From the NCBI GenBank assembly GCA_963921195.1, contig OY992537.1:868001-932000 (forward strand): 64,000 nt of DNA, written 5' to 3'. The stretch is from Pegoplata infirma. Lineage: Eukaryota; Arthropoda; Insecta; Diptera; Anthomyiidae. Under the pieces are notes generated by a model. The model saw nothing but the letters and a program-made list of their open reading frames with translations. It was not told where the DNA came from and searched no databases. A program made the position numbers and the translations under genes. Below are positions 12,092-24,774 of this stretch, in pieces (the stretch's first letter is position 1; each line of letters opens with the position of its first letter).

Positions 12092-13404
12092 AAACAAGTG
12101 AGAGTGTTAAATTCGGCTGTGCCAAATCTTTTATACACTCCAAAGTGTAACAAAAAAAAAAAAAAAAAGGGGTGAGTAGATGGGGTCAGTGAGGGACGTT
12201 AAGAGCACCTTCGCGATAAATATACCAAATGTTTAATTTATTTAACAAAATACAAAAAAAAAAAAATTAAAAAATTTTTTTTTTTAGAGGTTGGTTTAGT
12301 TCTTCAAGGGGGAACTTTTTCCCCCTGGCCCGATTTTTCCCATTCACGACATTAGCCTGCCTATGAACATGAGACATATTTGTGACAAACTTCAGGGGTC
12401 TAGCTGTTTTATTTTGGACTGCATCGTGTTATCTACAGACAGACGGACCGACGGATGGACAGACGAACATTCATAGAATGTCTTAGAATCGATCATTGAT
12501 CAATAATATATATACTTTATGACCGATATTTCGATGCGTTACAAATGGAATGACAAAGTGTGTTGACCCCCATACTGTGGTTGGAGGGTATAAAAAATTT
12601 AAAACATTAAAAGACGAAAATAAAAAAATGCTAAATTTTCTTTTTTGCTTGAAACAATTTCTGTGATAATGCACATTGCATCTCTTTTTATAATTGCAGA
12701 AGGCTAAGACTTAAAATTCGCAACAAATTTTTATCTGAAATGCAACCTTTTTCATACATAAATATTTTGTTAAAAAAGGTGATCGATCTCGTGTTCGAAA
12801 AATCGAACAAAGGATCGAAGTCGGTTAAGCAATTTAAAAAGGTACTTTAAATTGTCCATGTTCTTTTGGTACCAAAAAGCCGATTTTTTTTATTTGTTTA
12901 TTTTAACATCAAAAATTGAATAAGTGAATTAAATGTCATCATGCAAATGTTTTTACCTTAATGTCATGTTTACAAATTTTGACACCAATATTTGTCAGGT
13001 TGGTATTGAATTTCAGCAAAATCTTTCCAGTGGTTCAAAAGTTATTAACAAAACCGTAAATTTGAGATTAGTTTCTCCTTAAATTCACGTGTTGAAAAAC
13101 CGTTAAATATGTTTTAAAAATATTTGTAAGTCACAAAAACATTTTACGGGGTATTTTTGTCATTCAAAAATATTTTTATATGAAAAAAAAAAAAATAAAA
13201 AAAAACTTAGTAAATTGTTTTTTTATTAATTTAGTATTTTTTTTTTGTCAAAAATTATTAAAAAAAGTTTTTTGTACAAATTTAATATGTCTAAGCAAAT
13301 TTTTTTATTTTTTTCACGTTAGAAAATTTACTAGCACTTAAATAGGGCATTGTGGAGGGTATTCATTGATTCTGCCAAGTCGAATTTAACTATTCTACTT
13401 GTTT
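12092..13404. mobile_element. 1.3-kb element with AAACAAGT terminal inverted repeats
   Basis: AAACAAGTGAGAGTGTTAAA followed by TTCGGCTGTGCCAAATC at the left is matched inverted by GATTCTGCCAAGTCGAATTTAA and TATTCTACTTGTTT at the right (about 50 bp, imperfect). The interior has an AGACAGACGGACCGACGGA tract and a block ending GGAGGGTATAAAAA, which I recognise only as a common dispersed fly repeat. It contains no transposase frame. Relatives of the terminus occur at 16889 and near 63590. Confidence 0.6.
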
Positions 13405-15574
13405 TATTTTTTTTTTTGTTTTTTTTTAAACTTATTTTTTATTCGAATAACAAATTATCTTAATTTTTTTGACTCAATAAAAAATTTTATTGAAATTATT
13501 TAAAATAGCATATAAAATCGCTAAAATAAAAATAAAATCGCTAAATTGACAGCAACCACATTCTTAAAGAAACTAAACATATTGAGAAACAATTTATTTT
13601 TCCAACTCAAGAAAAAAAGCTTTAGGTATGGTGAATTTCTTGCTCTTGAAGAGTTGTTTTTTTTTATTTATTTTGTGGTTTGCTGTATATGTATTTAACA
13701 CATTGTTAAAAACTTTTTTTTGGCAAAAAAAAAAAAAAAAAAATTAAATATTTATGCGATCGCTTGGCTATTTCCGTACTTCTATTTAGTAGACTATTCA
13801 GTTTTATAATAGTCTTAGAAATAAGCAGACGTGTTTTTACTGGATGGCTGGAAGCTTTAATTGAAATAAAATATAAGAAAGAAAGAAAAAAAATAGAATA
13901 CTATTTATTGAAATAGCGGCTGCAAGAAGCTCACAAAGAAAAATAAAATATTTATATAAAAACAGAGTGTTTAATAAAAAAAAAAAAAACTAAAAAAAGA
14001 CAATATTGAACTTTAACGGAATTTTAAAGAGGAAAAAAGTATAAATTTTGAAAAAGTTTTTGCCGCAGAATTTTTTTTAAATAATAATTTTTGATTCTTT
14101 TCCTTCCCAAAACAGATAAAAGATTTGGAGAATACGCAGAAACAAGGATTGTATTAATCATACCGCCTGCTTTGTGGATTACCAAGGCGTATGATTGATA
14201 CACAATAAAAGTAGTTAGTTAACAAGTTGACCATATATCAAATTGTCAAGAGAACTCATTTAAAAGCAAGTTTTTGAATACACTCACACACACCAACCTT
14301 TTCAAATTTGCACAAAAAAGGTTGAGTTGTCGTGTTTGAAACTGAAAAACGAGGTCTTCTTTCGAAAACTCACTTAAACCTACGATAAAAATCCTTAAAA
14401 AATAATTTAAATTATATTAAAAGACGTCTACTAAACAAGGTGGGTCTCGAAAATCAAGAAAGTCTTAAAAATTTCTACTTGATTGTTGGAAATGATTAAG
14501 TCATCCATTAAAAATAATTCAAGTTAATTTTTTATTAGTTTCTATTAAAACAAACTCTAAAGAGAAGCAGTTTAGTAAAAACAAAAAAAAAAAAATAATA
14601 ACCAAACTAGTTAACAAAATGCTAAAACTCATACTCAAAAATTCATGAGCGTATGCGAGGTCGTTTACTTTTTGTTTAAACCTTTAAACATCTAATGGAT
14701 GTGCTTGACTTCTAACGGTGATTGAAAGTTTCTAAAAGAAAACACATTTTTCATTTTCTTCTAATTTATTTAGTTTTTTCTTAAAGTTAAACTGAATGAC
14801 CTAAATTTTCTGTTGGTTGTATTTTGATTTTGATTTTGTTTTTTTTAGTGCCATTCACTTAATTTTTTTTTGCTGTTGTTTTGTAGCAACAAACATTGAT
14901 CAAACTTAAGCAACCAAAAAAAAAAAAAAATACAAAAAAACAATTAAATATACAACAATAAAATCTACCTCATTTTAATATTATGCGTAATGCAAAAATT
15001 ATTTCAAAACAACTTCACTTCTACGAGTATTGAAAAAAAAAAAAACTTTCTTTTTTAATTTAAAATAATATGCAAATTGCTTTTTATTTTTTTTTTTTAA
15101 TATTTTTTGGGAATTTAATGCATTATATTTTTAAAAACCATCTTTATATAAAAGAAAATTAATAATTTCTCGCAGAATTTATACACTGCAAATCTTATGA
15201 ATGAGGAATAACCTTCAGTCGAAGGATTTTTTTATCAATGTGCATGAATCACTTGAATAATAAATTTTTAAACTCCGATAAATATGCCAGAAATTTTTTA
15301 GTTATGTCGTACTTTATCAAAAATGTAACTGCCTGTTTTCGTAAGATGAACGATAAACACGAACGCAGATTTTACATGTTTTTTTTTTTAACAAAACACA
15401 CTCAACATTTTCGTTCGCCTGGGTCATTCGTGTTATTGAAAACCATCAGTAAAACTTATTTTTTCAAGTGACATAAAGAAATGTTTAAAAGAGTTTTTTT
15501 TGTACTTTTCTGAATGCCGGCTTATTAGTTAGAATATAATTTAAATTCACAAACACTTTCATGGTCGTCCGATT

Positions 15575-16382
15575 ACACAGTAATACGAAATGGAACATTC
15601 GGAATCGGAATGAGATGAAACCAAAAGCAGATGAAAGTTGACGTTTTCTATAACACAACTCTCAAGGCCTTTTTTTAGTTAAGTGCGAAATTTTTTTAAC
15701 ATACATTTTAAGTTGGTGATTTTAAAGCATTTAAAATTTTTGTATACTAAAGATGTCCTACTTTAGGGGCTTTGGTGGTGCCCTTATTGTACATGTAGGG
15801 TCCAGCGTCCAAACTTAAGCTCGAAATTACGTTAGCTGAAACCGGTATAAATTTCTCTGCAATACTTAATAAATGGGCGAATTATTAAAAATAAACAACT
15901 GTGTACCGTTGCGTATGATTATTATTTAGAGGTAATTACAAATTATTTATACGCCTCTTATACAGCTTTAAATAATTTATAATTATAACAACCCGAGTAA
16001 AAATTTTCTGATATAATCATATATAATTTGATACAATCTTATATGAGTTAATATGCTTCCGTATAAATTTATATAAAATTATATCAATCACCTTGATACG
16101 GTTTTAATCCACTTTATATGATAAAATTAGATGTGACCTTATTCCGAATCAAATTTTATCAATTTTTATATCTTTTGATCTAGAGTAAAACAGTTAGATA
16201 TTATTTGATACAACCATTTCACGGATCAAATCAGATCTATTTAGTCAAATTAGTATAATATTTTTACTAGAGAATAGTTCAGTAACTTCTAAAAAAAACC
16301 CTTAAGGGTTTTGTTATGGAAAATGTCAACTTTCATTTGCTTTTGGTTTCATCCCATTCCAATTTTGGTTGTTGCACTGTGT
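15575..16382. mobile_element. Foldback element with ACACAG ends, carrying a nested element
   Basis: ACACAGTAATACG at 15575, then GAATGAGATGAAACCAAAAG and ATGAAAGTTGAC, is answered inverted by GTCAACTTTCAT, CTTTTGGTTTCATCCCATTC and GTTGTTGCACTGTGT at 16326-16382. The arms are about 75 bp. The element at 15992-16272 lies inside it. A related fragment (TTCTGGTTGTTGCACTATGT) is present near 638. Confidence 0.6.
15992..16272. mobile_element. Third member of the CCCRRGTAAAAA foldback family
   Basis: It starts CCCGAGTAAAAATTTT and ends ATATTTTTACTAGAG. AA flanks both sides (15990-15991 and 16273-16274), consistent with a 2-bp duplication. The interior has the same TATAATTTGATA words as the element at 10800, but the arms have decayed. 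The right end departs from the consensus CTCGGG. Confidence 0.55.
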
Positions 16383-16888
16383 TGTCGTATGATCTGTTAT
16401 ATTTGGAAATTTTGGAAACTTTGAAAATTTCCATTTCCTATTTAAGTGAACAACCATACATTTGTATAAACTTTGTTAATAAAAAAAATATTTAGAATCT
16501 CAAAATTTTTAAATAAAAAAATATTTAGAATTTTTTTTTTGTTAAAAATTCTAAAAGAAAATCCCATAAATCTTGAAAGGAATTAAAACAAATAGTTTTT
16601 TTTTTTTTTGTTATATTTTTTAACGTTTGAAAAATTACGTCGTATTAATAATTTTTCTAATATTTATTGTTGTTGTTTTTTTTTTTTTAACAACAACAAA
16701 CTCTTTTTACTTGGCCATTTTCCAACTAGAATATATTTTTCTTTTTGGCTAATCTTGTCATACACACGTCATCATATATTTTGACATGTTTTTTTTTTTT
16801 TTGTTCCTAATATGTTACACTGTCTGATAGGATATATATTTAATTTTTCTGTAAAGGTTGTCGCGTCGTTTCCATTCAAATGTATTAA

Positions 16889-17115
16889 GAACAAGTGAGA
16901 GTGTTTAAATCAGTTTTGTAGAATCTTTTTTACACCGATATATAAACAAATTTGAAAAAAAAAAAAAAAAAAATGTTGGGAGATAATGTCCCCGTGCGGC
17001 GATTAATGTTGACAAATTCATTTAATATGATTTTTGCCCTTAACTCAATTTTTGCACTTTTTTTTAGCACTTTAGACCTCTGTACAAGTTATAAACACTC
17101 TAATTTATAACTTGT
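16889..17115. repeat. Fragment related to the AAACAAGT element
   Basis: GAACAAGTGAGAGTGTTTAA and TAGAATCTTTTTTACACC match the left end of the element at 12092. A small hairpin (ACAAGTTATAAA / TTATAACTTGT) closes the fragment near 17113. The following A/T-rich block to 17610 repeats TTCCATTTTTGGGATC words in both orientations and looks like another decayed inverted repeat. Confidence 0.45.
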
Positions 17116-20002
17116 ATTAATTACCACTTATTTGTGTAATTTTTTGCAAATAGATCTAATCATATAAAATCTGCGGTTCCATTTTTGGGATCAAATATTA
17201 TAAAATCATGGCATGAATGAAGTAAATTTATCTAATTTGATAATTATTGATCCTCCATTTTTGGGATCCCGGAAAAAATTTTGATATAACACAATTTTAT
17301 ATAATTTGATCCAAAAAAAATGACGGATCCAATTAAACACAATTGTATCTTTAAGAATTAAATTTTATATGATAAGATCAATTCGTATTCCAAAAATGGA
17401 ACGGTAAATTTTATCTTATTTGATATTGAATATAATATTAGATCTAATAAAATATAAATATATATTACTGTATCCTTTTATATCTAACCTTTTATATCAA
17501 ATTAGATTATATTTGTCATTCCATTTTTAAGATCTTATTCTATCCAATGATATTGAATTTAATGTAGTTAGATACAATATTTTTTTTTGATCCTTAAGAA
17601 CCAAATTTTATTTTGAATAATATAACATTAGAAAATTGTTTGAAAAACTTTTTAAAATCAGTTATTGTAAACTATTTGGTGATTTTCCACTTATTTCACG
17701 ATTTTTTTTTTTTTTTTTTTTTTTAATTTTATATTTTTTAATGATAAAAAAAATCTATAACAAAAAACTTGCAGCTCCAAAGAAGTCAACAATATTGAAT
17801 CAATCTTTCGTATCATTTTTATTATCAACAAAGAATTTTATACTAAAAGTTAAAAAACAAAAATCTTGGAAAAAAAATTAAAATTTGTTTCCCTTACTGC
17901 ATCCTTAGGAGTGCTCTTTGGATGCTCTACGGTATGCTATAAAGCTGTGATACCAAAATCTCAATTTTGTTTTGCTGGGCTACCATTGTAGTTCGCACAA
18001 ACAAATTTATATGCATCGACCTTGCAACAAAAGTTTGTCGTGTTTAAAATGTAACCCAGCAAAAAAAATTTCCACCCTAACAAACAAATTATTAACAAAC
18101 GAAATCTAATACAAGAAAAAGTTAAATCAATTCTATCCTACACCAGAAAATGTTAATATTTAGTGGAAAGTGAATCAGAAAAGAATCGATGTGCTACTGG
18201 GTGGTATGAATAAAACATAGTACCTACCAATATGAGGAAATAAGAGGGTTTTCAAGCATCTACTTTGTAAATTTGGTGTGGTTTTGAGCAAGCTAAAATA
18301 AAATAATATAGCAAGCAAAAGTTAATTTTCAGGAATAAATTGACGATCGTTTGCTTGATTTTCCAAAATTCCATTATCAGAATTCTTAAGAAAATAAGGT
18401 AATACTGTTAGTGTACAGATATTAAGTATACGTATTCTTAATTATCTCAAGTGAGAAAAAAATACGATTTCCAAATTTTACTAGTCTAACACCAAACATA
18501 ATAAAAGCAAGGTGGTAGATAGCTGCATATTTGCAGACATCTACTATGCAGTTTTGGCTTCTTTTTGTAATTTTGTGTATTTTTAGTTTAAAAATCTGTG
18601 CAGAAAGTTTTTTTTTTTTTATCAAAATTAAGTATTTTTATTCATATCACCCATTGATTAAATATTTTGCAGTTTTGAAAAAGTCAGACTTAAGAAGTAG
18701 AAAAATACTTTTTTTTTGTTGGGAAATCCATTTACCTTTTGTTCAATTCAATATTTAAAAAAAAAAGATCCAAACATCCAAAAAAAGGTGTGTCTTCAAT
18801 TAATGATGGCTTCCATAAAACATCATTTCTTTTTTGGAATATGACGTAGTTTCTTCCACAACATTTAACCAAAAATTCATTGTAACTGATTCATTCGAAT
18901 TAAGTTTTAAAATTTTGTTGAAAATATTGTCGGGTGATCATCACATGAGAAATAAATTGCATTGTTTTGAATAATAACAAATACAAACAATATTGTATAT
19001 GGGGCTAACAATAAATCTAAAAGAAGACATGACGTCATATTGTTAAAAACTTTTTGAAAACTGTACGATTTTGTTTTTTTTTTTTTCTTTTATTTAAAAA
19101 AATTAAATTATATTAAATCTAAAGTAAAAATAAAGAAAACGCATATTAAGAATCTACTAATCTAAAAATATATGTATTATAAATAAAAACACACATGATG
19201 ATGGCGGCTAAATTGAGGACGTTTTATTAGAAACAAAAATAAAATAATAAAAACAAATACAATTCAAAACAAAAATCAAATTGATGAAAATGAGTAAAAT
19301 TTGAAATAAAATTTAAATATTTTATTTGGTTTTTAATTTAATTGTACAAATGTTGGTATAAGAGTTAAGGTTGAATTTAGAAGAGAAGTACATTCAAATT
19401 TTAATTAGTAAATTATTTTTCTCTTGCGACTTTTTTCACGAGAACACAAACAAACTCTCAGAATACATATAGAGGAATTCCCTTGTTCAATAATGTTAAT
19501 GAAAATGTTCTTTATTCGAATTTCGAATATTTTTCTTCATGATCATAGACAGACAAGGCAGACCAGGCCGCCCTATGATCTTGTGTGCGAAATATTGCGT
19601 TGTTCACTTTGAGTATAAACTTCTAGCTAAACAGCCGCATTTACTTTTCCACGGCAATCTTCACAACCTAAAATTTTTGTGGATATATATTAAAATAAAG
19701 CAAAAACGTTTTACATACATATACTTAACAATTTTTTTTTGTTAAAAGAAAAATTTCAATAAACTTGTGTGTTTATATTTAAATTAAATAAAAAAAAAAA
19801 ATAATAATAAAACACATTGCTACCGCCCCAAATTGAACAAACATTATAAAAACCGCCAGCAGACCATTAAACAGTCATAATTTTCGTCATTGAAAATAAG
19901 AAAAATAAAATTATCGAATACTACCGCGTGGTTTTCCCTCAAAGAAAATTGAATTTTTGATTAATAATTTTTGGTTTTTTTCTCGGTTTTTTCTCTTTTT
20001 AG

Positions 20003-20972
20003 ATTAAACGACTCTTTAAGAGACAAGGATCGTCAGGTTGGTAGTGATTTGGAAGAAATCGAAGCCGTTTTCCGTAAAATCTCTTCATTGCAAGACAAGT
20101 TCAATTCTTTGCTGGAAGAAATTCAAGCCGTACATGCATTTGACGAAAATATTGCCAAAACTGAAAAGCTACTACAAGATCTGGATAAACAAGTTAAGGA
20201 TACAGTGAAAGAGTCACAAAACTTAATATCGACAACCAAAAATCTTTACCTGAAGAAGCAAAACCTCATACCTAGTGATATTGATCAAGAATTTACTGCT
20301 TTGGAATTACTGTCGGAACGTGTTCAAGGCAATATGGAGTCGAAACAGAAAGAATTCAAACGTGCCAAAACAGTTCGTACCGATTATTTGGCGGGTGTCG
20401 ACGAAATCCAAAGATGGCTAATGCAAGCCGAAATGGAAGTACAAGATCGCACCCTGGCACCAGCACAAATGAAAGAACTCCTTCATCGTATCAATCAAGA
20501 AATTACCGGCATTTACGAACGTTTCACTACAGTTAAGACAAATGGTCAATTAATTATTGACAATTGCCGCAACAGTGACGAAAAGGTTTTGGTGCAGACA
20601 ACAGTTGATCAATTGGCACAGCAGTTAGGACAGGTACGCTCATGGTTAGACGAAAAGAAACAACAAGTTGGCGATAGTTTAGATGCATGGACAAGATTTA
20701 TGAATCTGTATCAGATTGTTATGGCTTGGGTAGCAGAAAAACGTGTGTTCTTAGATCAAACAATTGAATTGAGAACTTTGCCCGAAGCTCGTACTAAGCT
20801 GAATGACTATATTACGGCTGTAAAGAGTATTAAACCGATTGTCAAACATTTGAGTGAAATGGATAAGGAATTGGATCATATAGGTCAAGTGACGACAGTG
20901 GGTGATCTCAAGGATAAACTACAAGAAGCCGAGGATGCGAAGATTGCTGTGGAAGCTGTTTTGTTAGAGAGG
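20003..20972 (+). CDS. Msp300: Msp300 internal exon: about three spectrin repeats
   Basis: This exon encodes 323 full codons of heptad-patterned, charged helix with the spectrin-repeat signature tryptophans (EIQRWLMQAEMEV at about 20404, QVRSWLDEKKQQV at about 20632, MAWVAEKRVFLD at about 20719) and no proline-rich breaks. Such repeats form the rod that spaces the cytoskeleton-binding end of nesprins from the membrane end. The acceptor is a long pyrimidine tract plus AG at 20001-20002; the first base A completes a codon split with an upstream exon outside the window. The donor is AGG|GTAAAG at 20972/20973, phase 0; read-through would give an unrelated tail and a stop at 21036. I recognise the sequence as Msp300/nesprin-like. 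Other spectrin-family proteins (for example Shot) are possible but fit the context less well. Confidence 0.85.
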
Positions 20973-21618
20973 GTAAAGGATTTATTTCAAAAGAAAATCG
21001 ACCAAGTAAATTCCAGTTTGGCAGTCTGGTTTCTTTAAGCAGTGACTTGTTATTAACACAGACCTTATAAAGCTCTTGTTTAGCTTTTAAATTACACAAG
21101 ATTTAAGCACTGACTTGTTTCAATTTGGCAGACTGGGTTTACCTGGTTTAGTGTTGCTTTTTTATAAAATAACTATTTGTTCACAGTAATGACATTTTAA
21201 TATCTTTTCGAAGTAGAACAAAAACTGAGTGCAGTTTAAAAAATATGTCTATACTTTCTGTTCATTACTATGCATAAAACGTCATTTTGTAAACTAAGGC
21301 CAGAAAAAGTGTATTTTTTTTTTAGAAGAGAAAACACTATCGGCCGTATTCAAAATGAAAAACGAGTGCCTAACATCGAGTTTCTAACTTTTTTTATTCG
21401 CATTTTCCAATCGGGGAAAGTAAAGCTATCGAAGTCAATCATTTTATCACTATAATGAAGATTAATGAATAATAACACCGATTGAAAGCTTCATCTAGTA
21501 GAAAACTTTATATAAAAAAAATAAACACTCGATGTTAGGAACTCGTTTTTAATTTTGAATACGGCCGTATGAATTTAACAATTTTTTTTTTTTGTAAATT
21601 GTATTTTGAACACATTAG
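20973..21618 (+). other. Msp300: Intron, 646 bp, with nested MITE
   Basis: GTAAAG donor and CACATTAG acceptor. Phase 0 joins LLER to NALLQETCEEW and keeps the heptad pattern. The only structure inside is the MITE at 21341-21567. Confidence 0.8.
21341..21567. mobile_element. 227-bp MITE with 40-bp terminal inverted repeats
   Basis: The left arm 21341-21380 starts CGGCCGTATTCAAAATGAAA. It matches the reverse complement of 21528-21567 at 38 of 40 positions. TAT flanks both sides and may be the target duplication. The arms are more G+C-rich than the surrounding intron. It contains no gene. Confidence 0.8.
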
Positions 21619-21831
21619 AATGCTTTGCTGCAAGAAACTTGTGAAGAATGGGATCAATGTGAACGTAAAATTAAGGACATACGCAGCTGGATAGAAAAGA
21701 CCAAACAATCATTAGAATCACCACAACACAAAAAGAAACCATTGAGAGATCAATTGGGTTACTGCGAAAAAACCATGGCCGATATTAATGTACAGAAGAC
21801 CAAATTAAGACTGTCTATTGAAAAACTGGAG
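21619..21831 (+). CDS. Msp300: Msp300 internal exon: start of the next spectrin repeat
   Basis: This 71-codon exon, in phase 0 at both ends, starts NALLQETCEEWDQCERKIKD. The RSWIEKTKQSLES segment with its tryptophan (about 21686) is a spectrin-repeat helix A, and CEKTMADINVQKTKLRLSIE continues the bundle. The acceptor is CACATTAG|AAT and the donor is GAG|GTGAGT. The splice to the next exon gives KLE|VHFKNGMGGDPRLSENVDD with an unbroken reading frame. It is part of the same cytoplasmic rod as the preceding exon. Confidence 0.85.
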
Positions 21832-21947
21832 GTGAGTAGAGATGGCTCCACTAGCTTACCACTTGGAAGACAAACAACAACAAAAACTAAACTTGAATTC
21901 TTCCCTACTTTCTGTTCTTTCTTTATCTTTGTTTACATCAACTTTAG

Positions 21948-22208
21948 GTCCACTTTAAGAATGGCATGGGTGGTGATCCCCGTCTTAGTGAAAATGTTGA
22001 TGATTTACTGAAGGTTTTGGATGGTTTGGGTAGTTTGGTGAAAACTAAATCCTCTAGCCTAGAAGAAACTCTTCAACAAATCGATGTCTATCAACAACAA
22101 ATGCAAACCTTAAGGCAAAAAATCATACAAGAGGAACAACAATTGAGACTAGTGATGGCACCCACCTACTTGCCTCACGACCGTGAGCATGCATTAGCCG
22201 AGCAACAG
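21948..22208 (+). CDS. Msp300: Msp300 internal exon: spectrin-repeat helices before the 3'-end choice
   Basis: This exon has 87 codons in phase 0, preceded by a 116-bp intron (acceptor ACTTTAG|GTC). The coiled-coil sequence includes VDDLLKVLDGLGSLVKTKSS, QQIDVYQQQMQTLRQKIIQE and the conserved-looking APTYLPHDREHALAEQQ. The donor CAG|GTATGT at 22209 can join either 24664 (ACRERVKNLHSK...) or 25330 (ALRASVEDMQQRYDV...), both in phase 0. Both downstream sequences begin with an Ala-rich helical segment that would complete the same helix, so this is the branch point between a short and a giant C-terminus. A further choice to exons beyond 64000 cannot be excluded. Confidence 0.85.
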
Positions 22209-24663
22209 GTATGTAATATTACATGAATTGTTAAACAGAATAGGATTCTATTGAAATTATAAAACAAAATAAGGAGCCCATAAAAAAGAGAGTTTTTTTT
22301 GTATAAATGTCCTTTAACCATTTAGGAATTAATAGTTAAAGCTTAAAAGTCTATATAGGTTTCGTTTTGTTAGGTTTTGAAAAACTATCATCATCTATGA
22401 ATGTATTTTGTTTATATCGTGCATATACATATTTGAAATAACCACTATCATGAAAACATTGTCATCAATTTGCATCAACATGTTGATGAATTTTGCATAA
22501 TTTTACAAAAGAAAAACTAACTTTTAAGCAAGAATTATATAACCCAGCATACATATTCGTTTTGGAAACTCTAATCAAAAAGACAACAAACATTTAAAAA
22601 AAAAAATAATGAAAAAATAAAATGTTTGAATTAATGCACGGTGGCTGCGTTGTAGAGAATTAAATTATTTTTTTTTTTCGTTTTTAATTTATTTAAGTTA
22701 TTATTATTTATTTTTTTTTTTGATTTTTTTCATGTTTCATTTTGTCTAGCCATTTTATTTTAAATCTTTTACTTAACACCGTGCAGCCTTCATATATTTT
22801 TTTTCTCTTGTTTCTAACTCTGTCATCATCATCATTATTATCATCATCTTAATTGTGATTGAAATTATCTACATGATCATTATTATTATTATTTTAAAAT
22901 CCATTATCATCATTTGTATACATATGTGTGTGGTCATTATTATTTTAACAAATCATCAACGTCATGAGTTTAACAAAAAAAAAAAAAAAAAAACAAACCC
23001 GACATTTTTCACAACATAATATTTGTTCTCCCTAGTAACTTGAATGTTTCAAATAAGACTCGCTTTAAGAAGAAGAAAAAATACATAAAACATAAATATT
23101 CACGTGGCACGTGCCAAGAAAATTTTTCAAAATTTAAAAATAAACTCCTAAAATAGTGTCTCAACATTTTTAGTAGGCTAGTGTACACATTAGACATTGT
23201 GAATGATGATTAGGTTTTTGTTTTTTTGTTTATATTTTTAGTTTCCAAAATATATATAGATCCTCAACATGTACATATACTTTACCTTGAATAGCTTTAT
23301 TTTAAAAACATGAAAAATTTTATAAAAAAATTTTCCACTTGAAAACTTTTAGAAGGACATTTCTAAGATCACTTGAAAAAAAGACATTTTAATATTTAAC
23401 AATTCTTTAAAAAACAAAACAATTATATAGTTTGAATTTAAATTCAAAGTGAATTTTTAAATTAACGAAAGCCTTATAAAAACCGACTAGAAAACCTTAG
23501 AAAATTTACTTAATTTAGTTGTTAGTTATTTTTATAAAAAAAAAAATAGAATAAGTTATTGCAAGAATTTTGCAATTGAATGGTAAGTTTTTTTTTTAAT
23601 TCTAATTTTGAGTTTTAGCCAATATTTTAAGATGAATCTTAAACAAAGTTTAAATAAAACAATATTTAGGTGAAACAAAGAAGTTATGTTTCTATAGACG
23701 AACAAATCACTAATTCACCTTTCACCATCACCTTTTGAAACACCCACAAATTAAAAATCACTTCATTTTCACAAAACACACCGTTGTTAATTTTTTTACA
23801 TTTCATCAAGCTTTTAATTTTTTCGGTTATGTAGTTCTGTTTTTTTTTTGTTTCTTTTAAATCATAGTAGAAGTTATTAATCATCAATTAATTCACAAGG
23901 AAAAAATTTTTGACTCATCTCTTCTCTTAAAGTTGAGAAGAAAGTGTTTTATTTCTTTATGAAAATAAAATAAGATGGAATCTTTTCAAAAAACAAGATC
24001 AAACATTTTTCCCAAAAATTTTTAATTCATTTTGTTTCATTTGGAAAAGTAGTAACTATTATTCTTCTTCTCTTTTATTTATCTTATTATACTCATTTTT
24101 ATGGGGCTTTATGGTTTCATTTTTATTTTGGTTTTTATTTTTGACGTAAATTTTTTTCTTTTTTTTTTTCTTTTACCAACATTTCACTAAAATTATCTCA
24201 AAAACATTACAAACTATAAATACAAAAAAAATACAATTCGAAAACAAAATTTAAAAACCCGGTGTTGTTGCTCTACTCTGCTAAAAACGGTATTGGTATA
24301 TATTTGCTCTCTTTGTCATTCTCATTTTTTTTTTACTTATAATATAACAACAACTAATATGCATTCATTATAACTAACTCTTGTATTTTTTACATCCTTT
24401 TTGTGCTATTATTGCTAATTATAATCCTCTCCATGTGTCTCTCTCGTAATTGCTTGTTACGCCTAAAACATTTCTTAAACAAACATACATAATGGTTGCC
24501 TTCTTCTTTGTGGGGTTTATATCGGGATTATTATATGCTTGTATTATATCTCTATTAAACTCTCTCTCTCTCTCTTACCATCACCTACCATATGTCTGTG
24601 TTATATAAAACTCTTACACTTGACCCTCGTACTTTATCTCCATGTGTCTTTGTATATGTTTAG
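22209..24663 (+). other. Msp300: Intron before the alternative 3' exons
   Basis: A 2,455-bp A/T-rich intron with ATC/ATT microsatellite sequence at 22815-22935 and a CT run near 24563-24585. I see no coding exon and no clear transposon in it. Confidence 0.7.
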
Positions 24664-24774
24664 GCATGTCGCGAACGTGTAAAAAATCTGCACTCGAAGA
24701 TAACTGCTCGTAATGAACGCATTAAATTAATGATACATCGTGGCTTGCCAGATGAATCAATATTAGAATTATAG
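24664..24774 (+). CDS. Msp300: Msp300 short alternative terminal exon (36 residues and stop)
   Basis: The acceptor TGTTTAG|GCA is preceded by a pyrimidine-rich stretch. Phase 0 from the 22208 donor adds ACRERVKNLHSKITARNERI and then a tail ending LPDESILEL before TAG. The residues continue the coiled coil (RERVKNLHSKI) and are more constrained in composition than the flanking sequence, so I take it as real coding. It ends the rod without any membrane segment, which would give a soluble, KASH-less isoform. A poly(A) signal 313 bp downstream (25087) fits a terminal exon. Alternatively an internal donor just before the stop could splice onward, but I see no good GT there. Confidence 0.75.
   Translation, partial: ACRERVKNLHSKITARNERIKLMIHRGLPDESILEL

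Larger units (their letters stand above)
1..20002 (+). other. Msp300: Intron upstream of the first visible exon
   Basis: The first visible exon begins at 20003 after a strong pyrimidine tract and AG, and its first base completes a codon begun in an earlier exon, so everything before it is intron as far as this window shows. Reading both strands I find no other open frame with coding character; frames up to about 90 codons are A+T-rich and low-complexity. The interval is mostly transposon debris, listed separately. The stretches 1110-3630, 4970-5940, 7940-8365, 9151-9955, 13405-15574 and 17611-19970 hold only A/T-rich sequence, homopolymer runs and weak degenerate repeats, and I see no gene in them. 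One 20-nt imperfect hairpin lies at about 14150-14203. Confidence 0.7.

Noticed and set aside
12420..12620. GACAGACGGACCGACGGA tract with downstream TATAAAAA considered as a promoter
   Set aside because: I recognise it as part of a common dispersed fly repeat within the 12092-13404 element.
14150..14203. Small hairpin (ATCATACCGCC / GGCGTATGAT) considered as a tRNA or miRNA
   Set aside because: It has no cloverleaf, A-box or B-box, and the arms are imperfect with a short stem. It is more likely a decayed repeat end.
20973..21038. Read-through extension of the first spectrin exon to the TAA at 21036
   Set aside because: AGG|GTAAAG is a good donor, and the spliced product restores the coiled coil, whereas the read-through tail does not.
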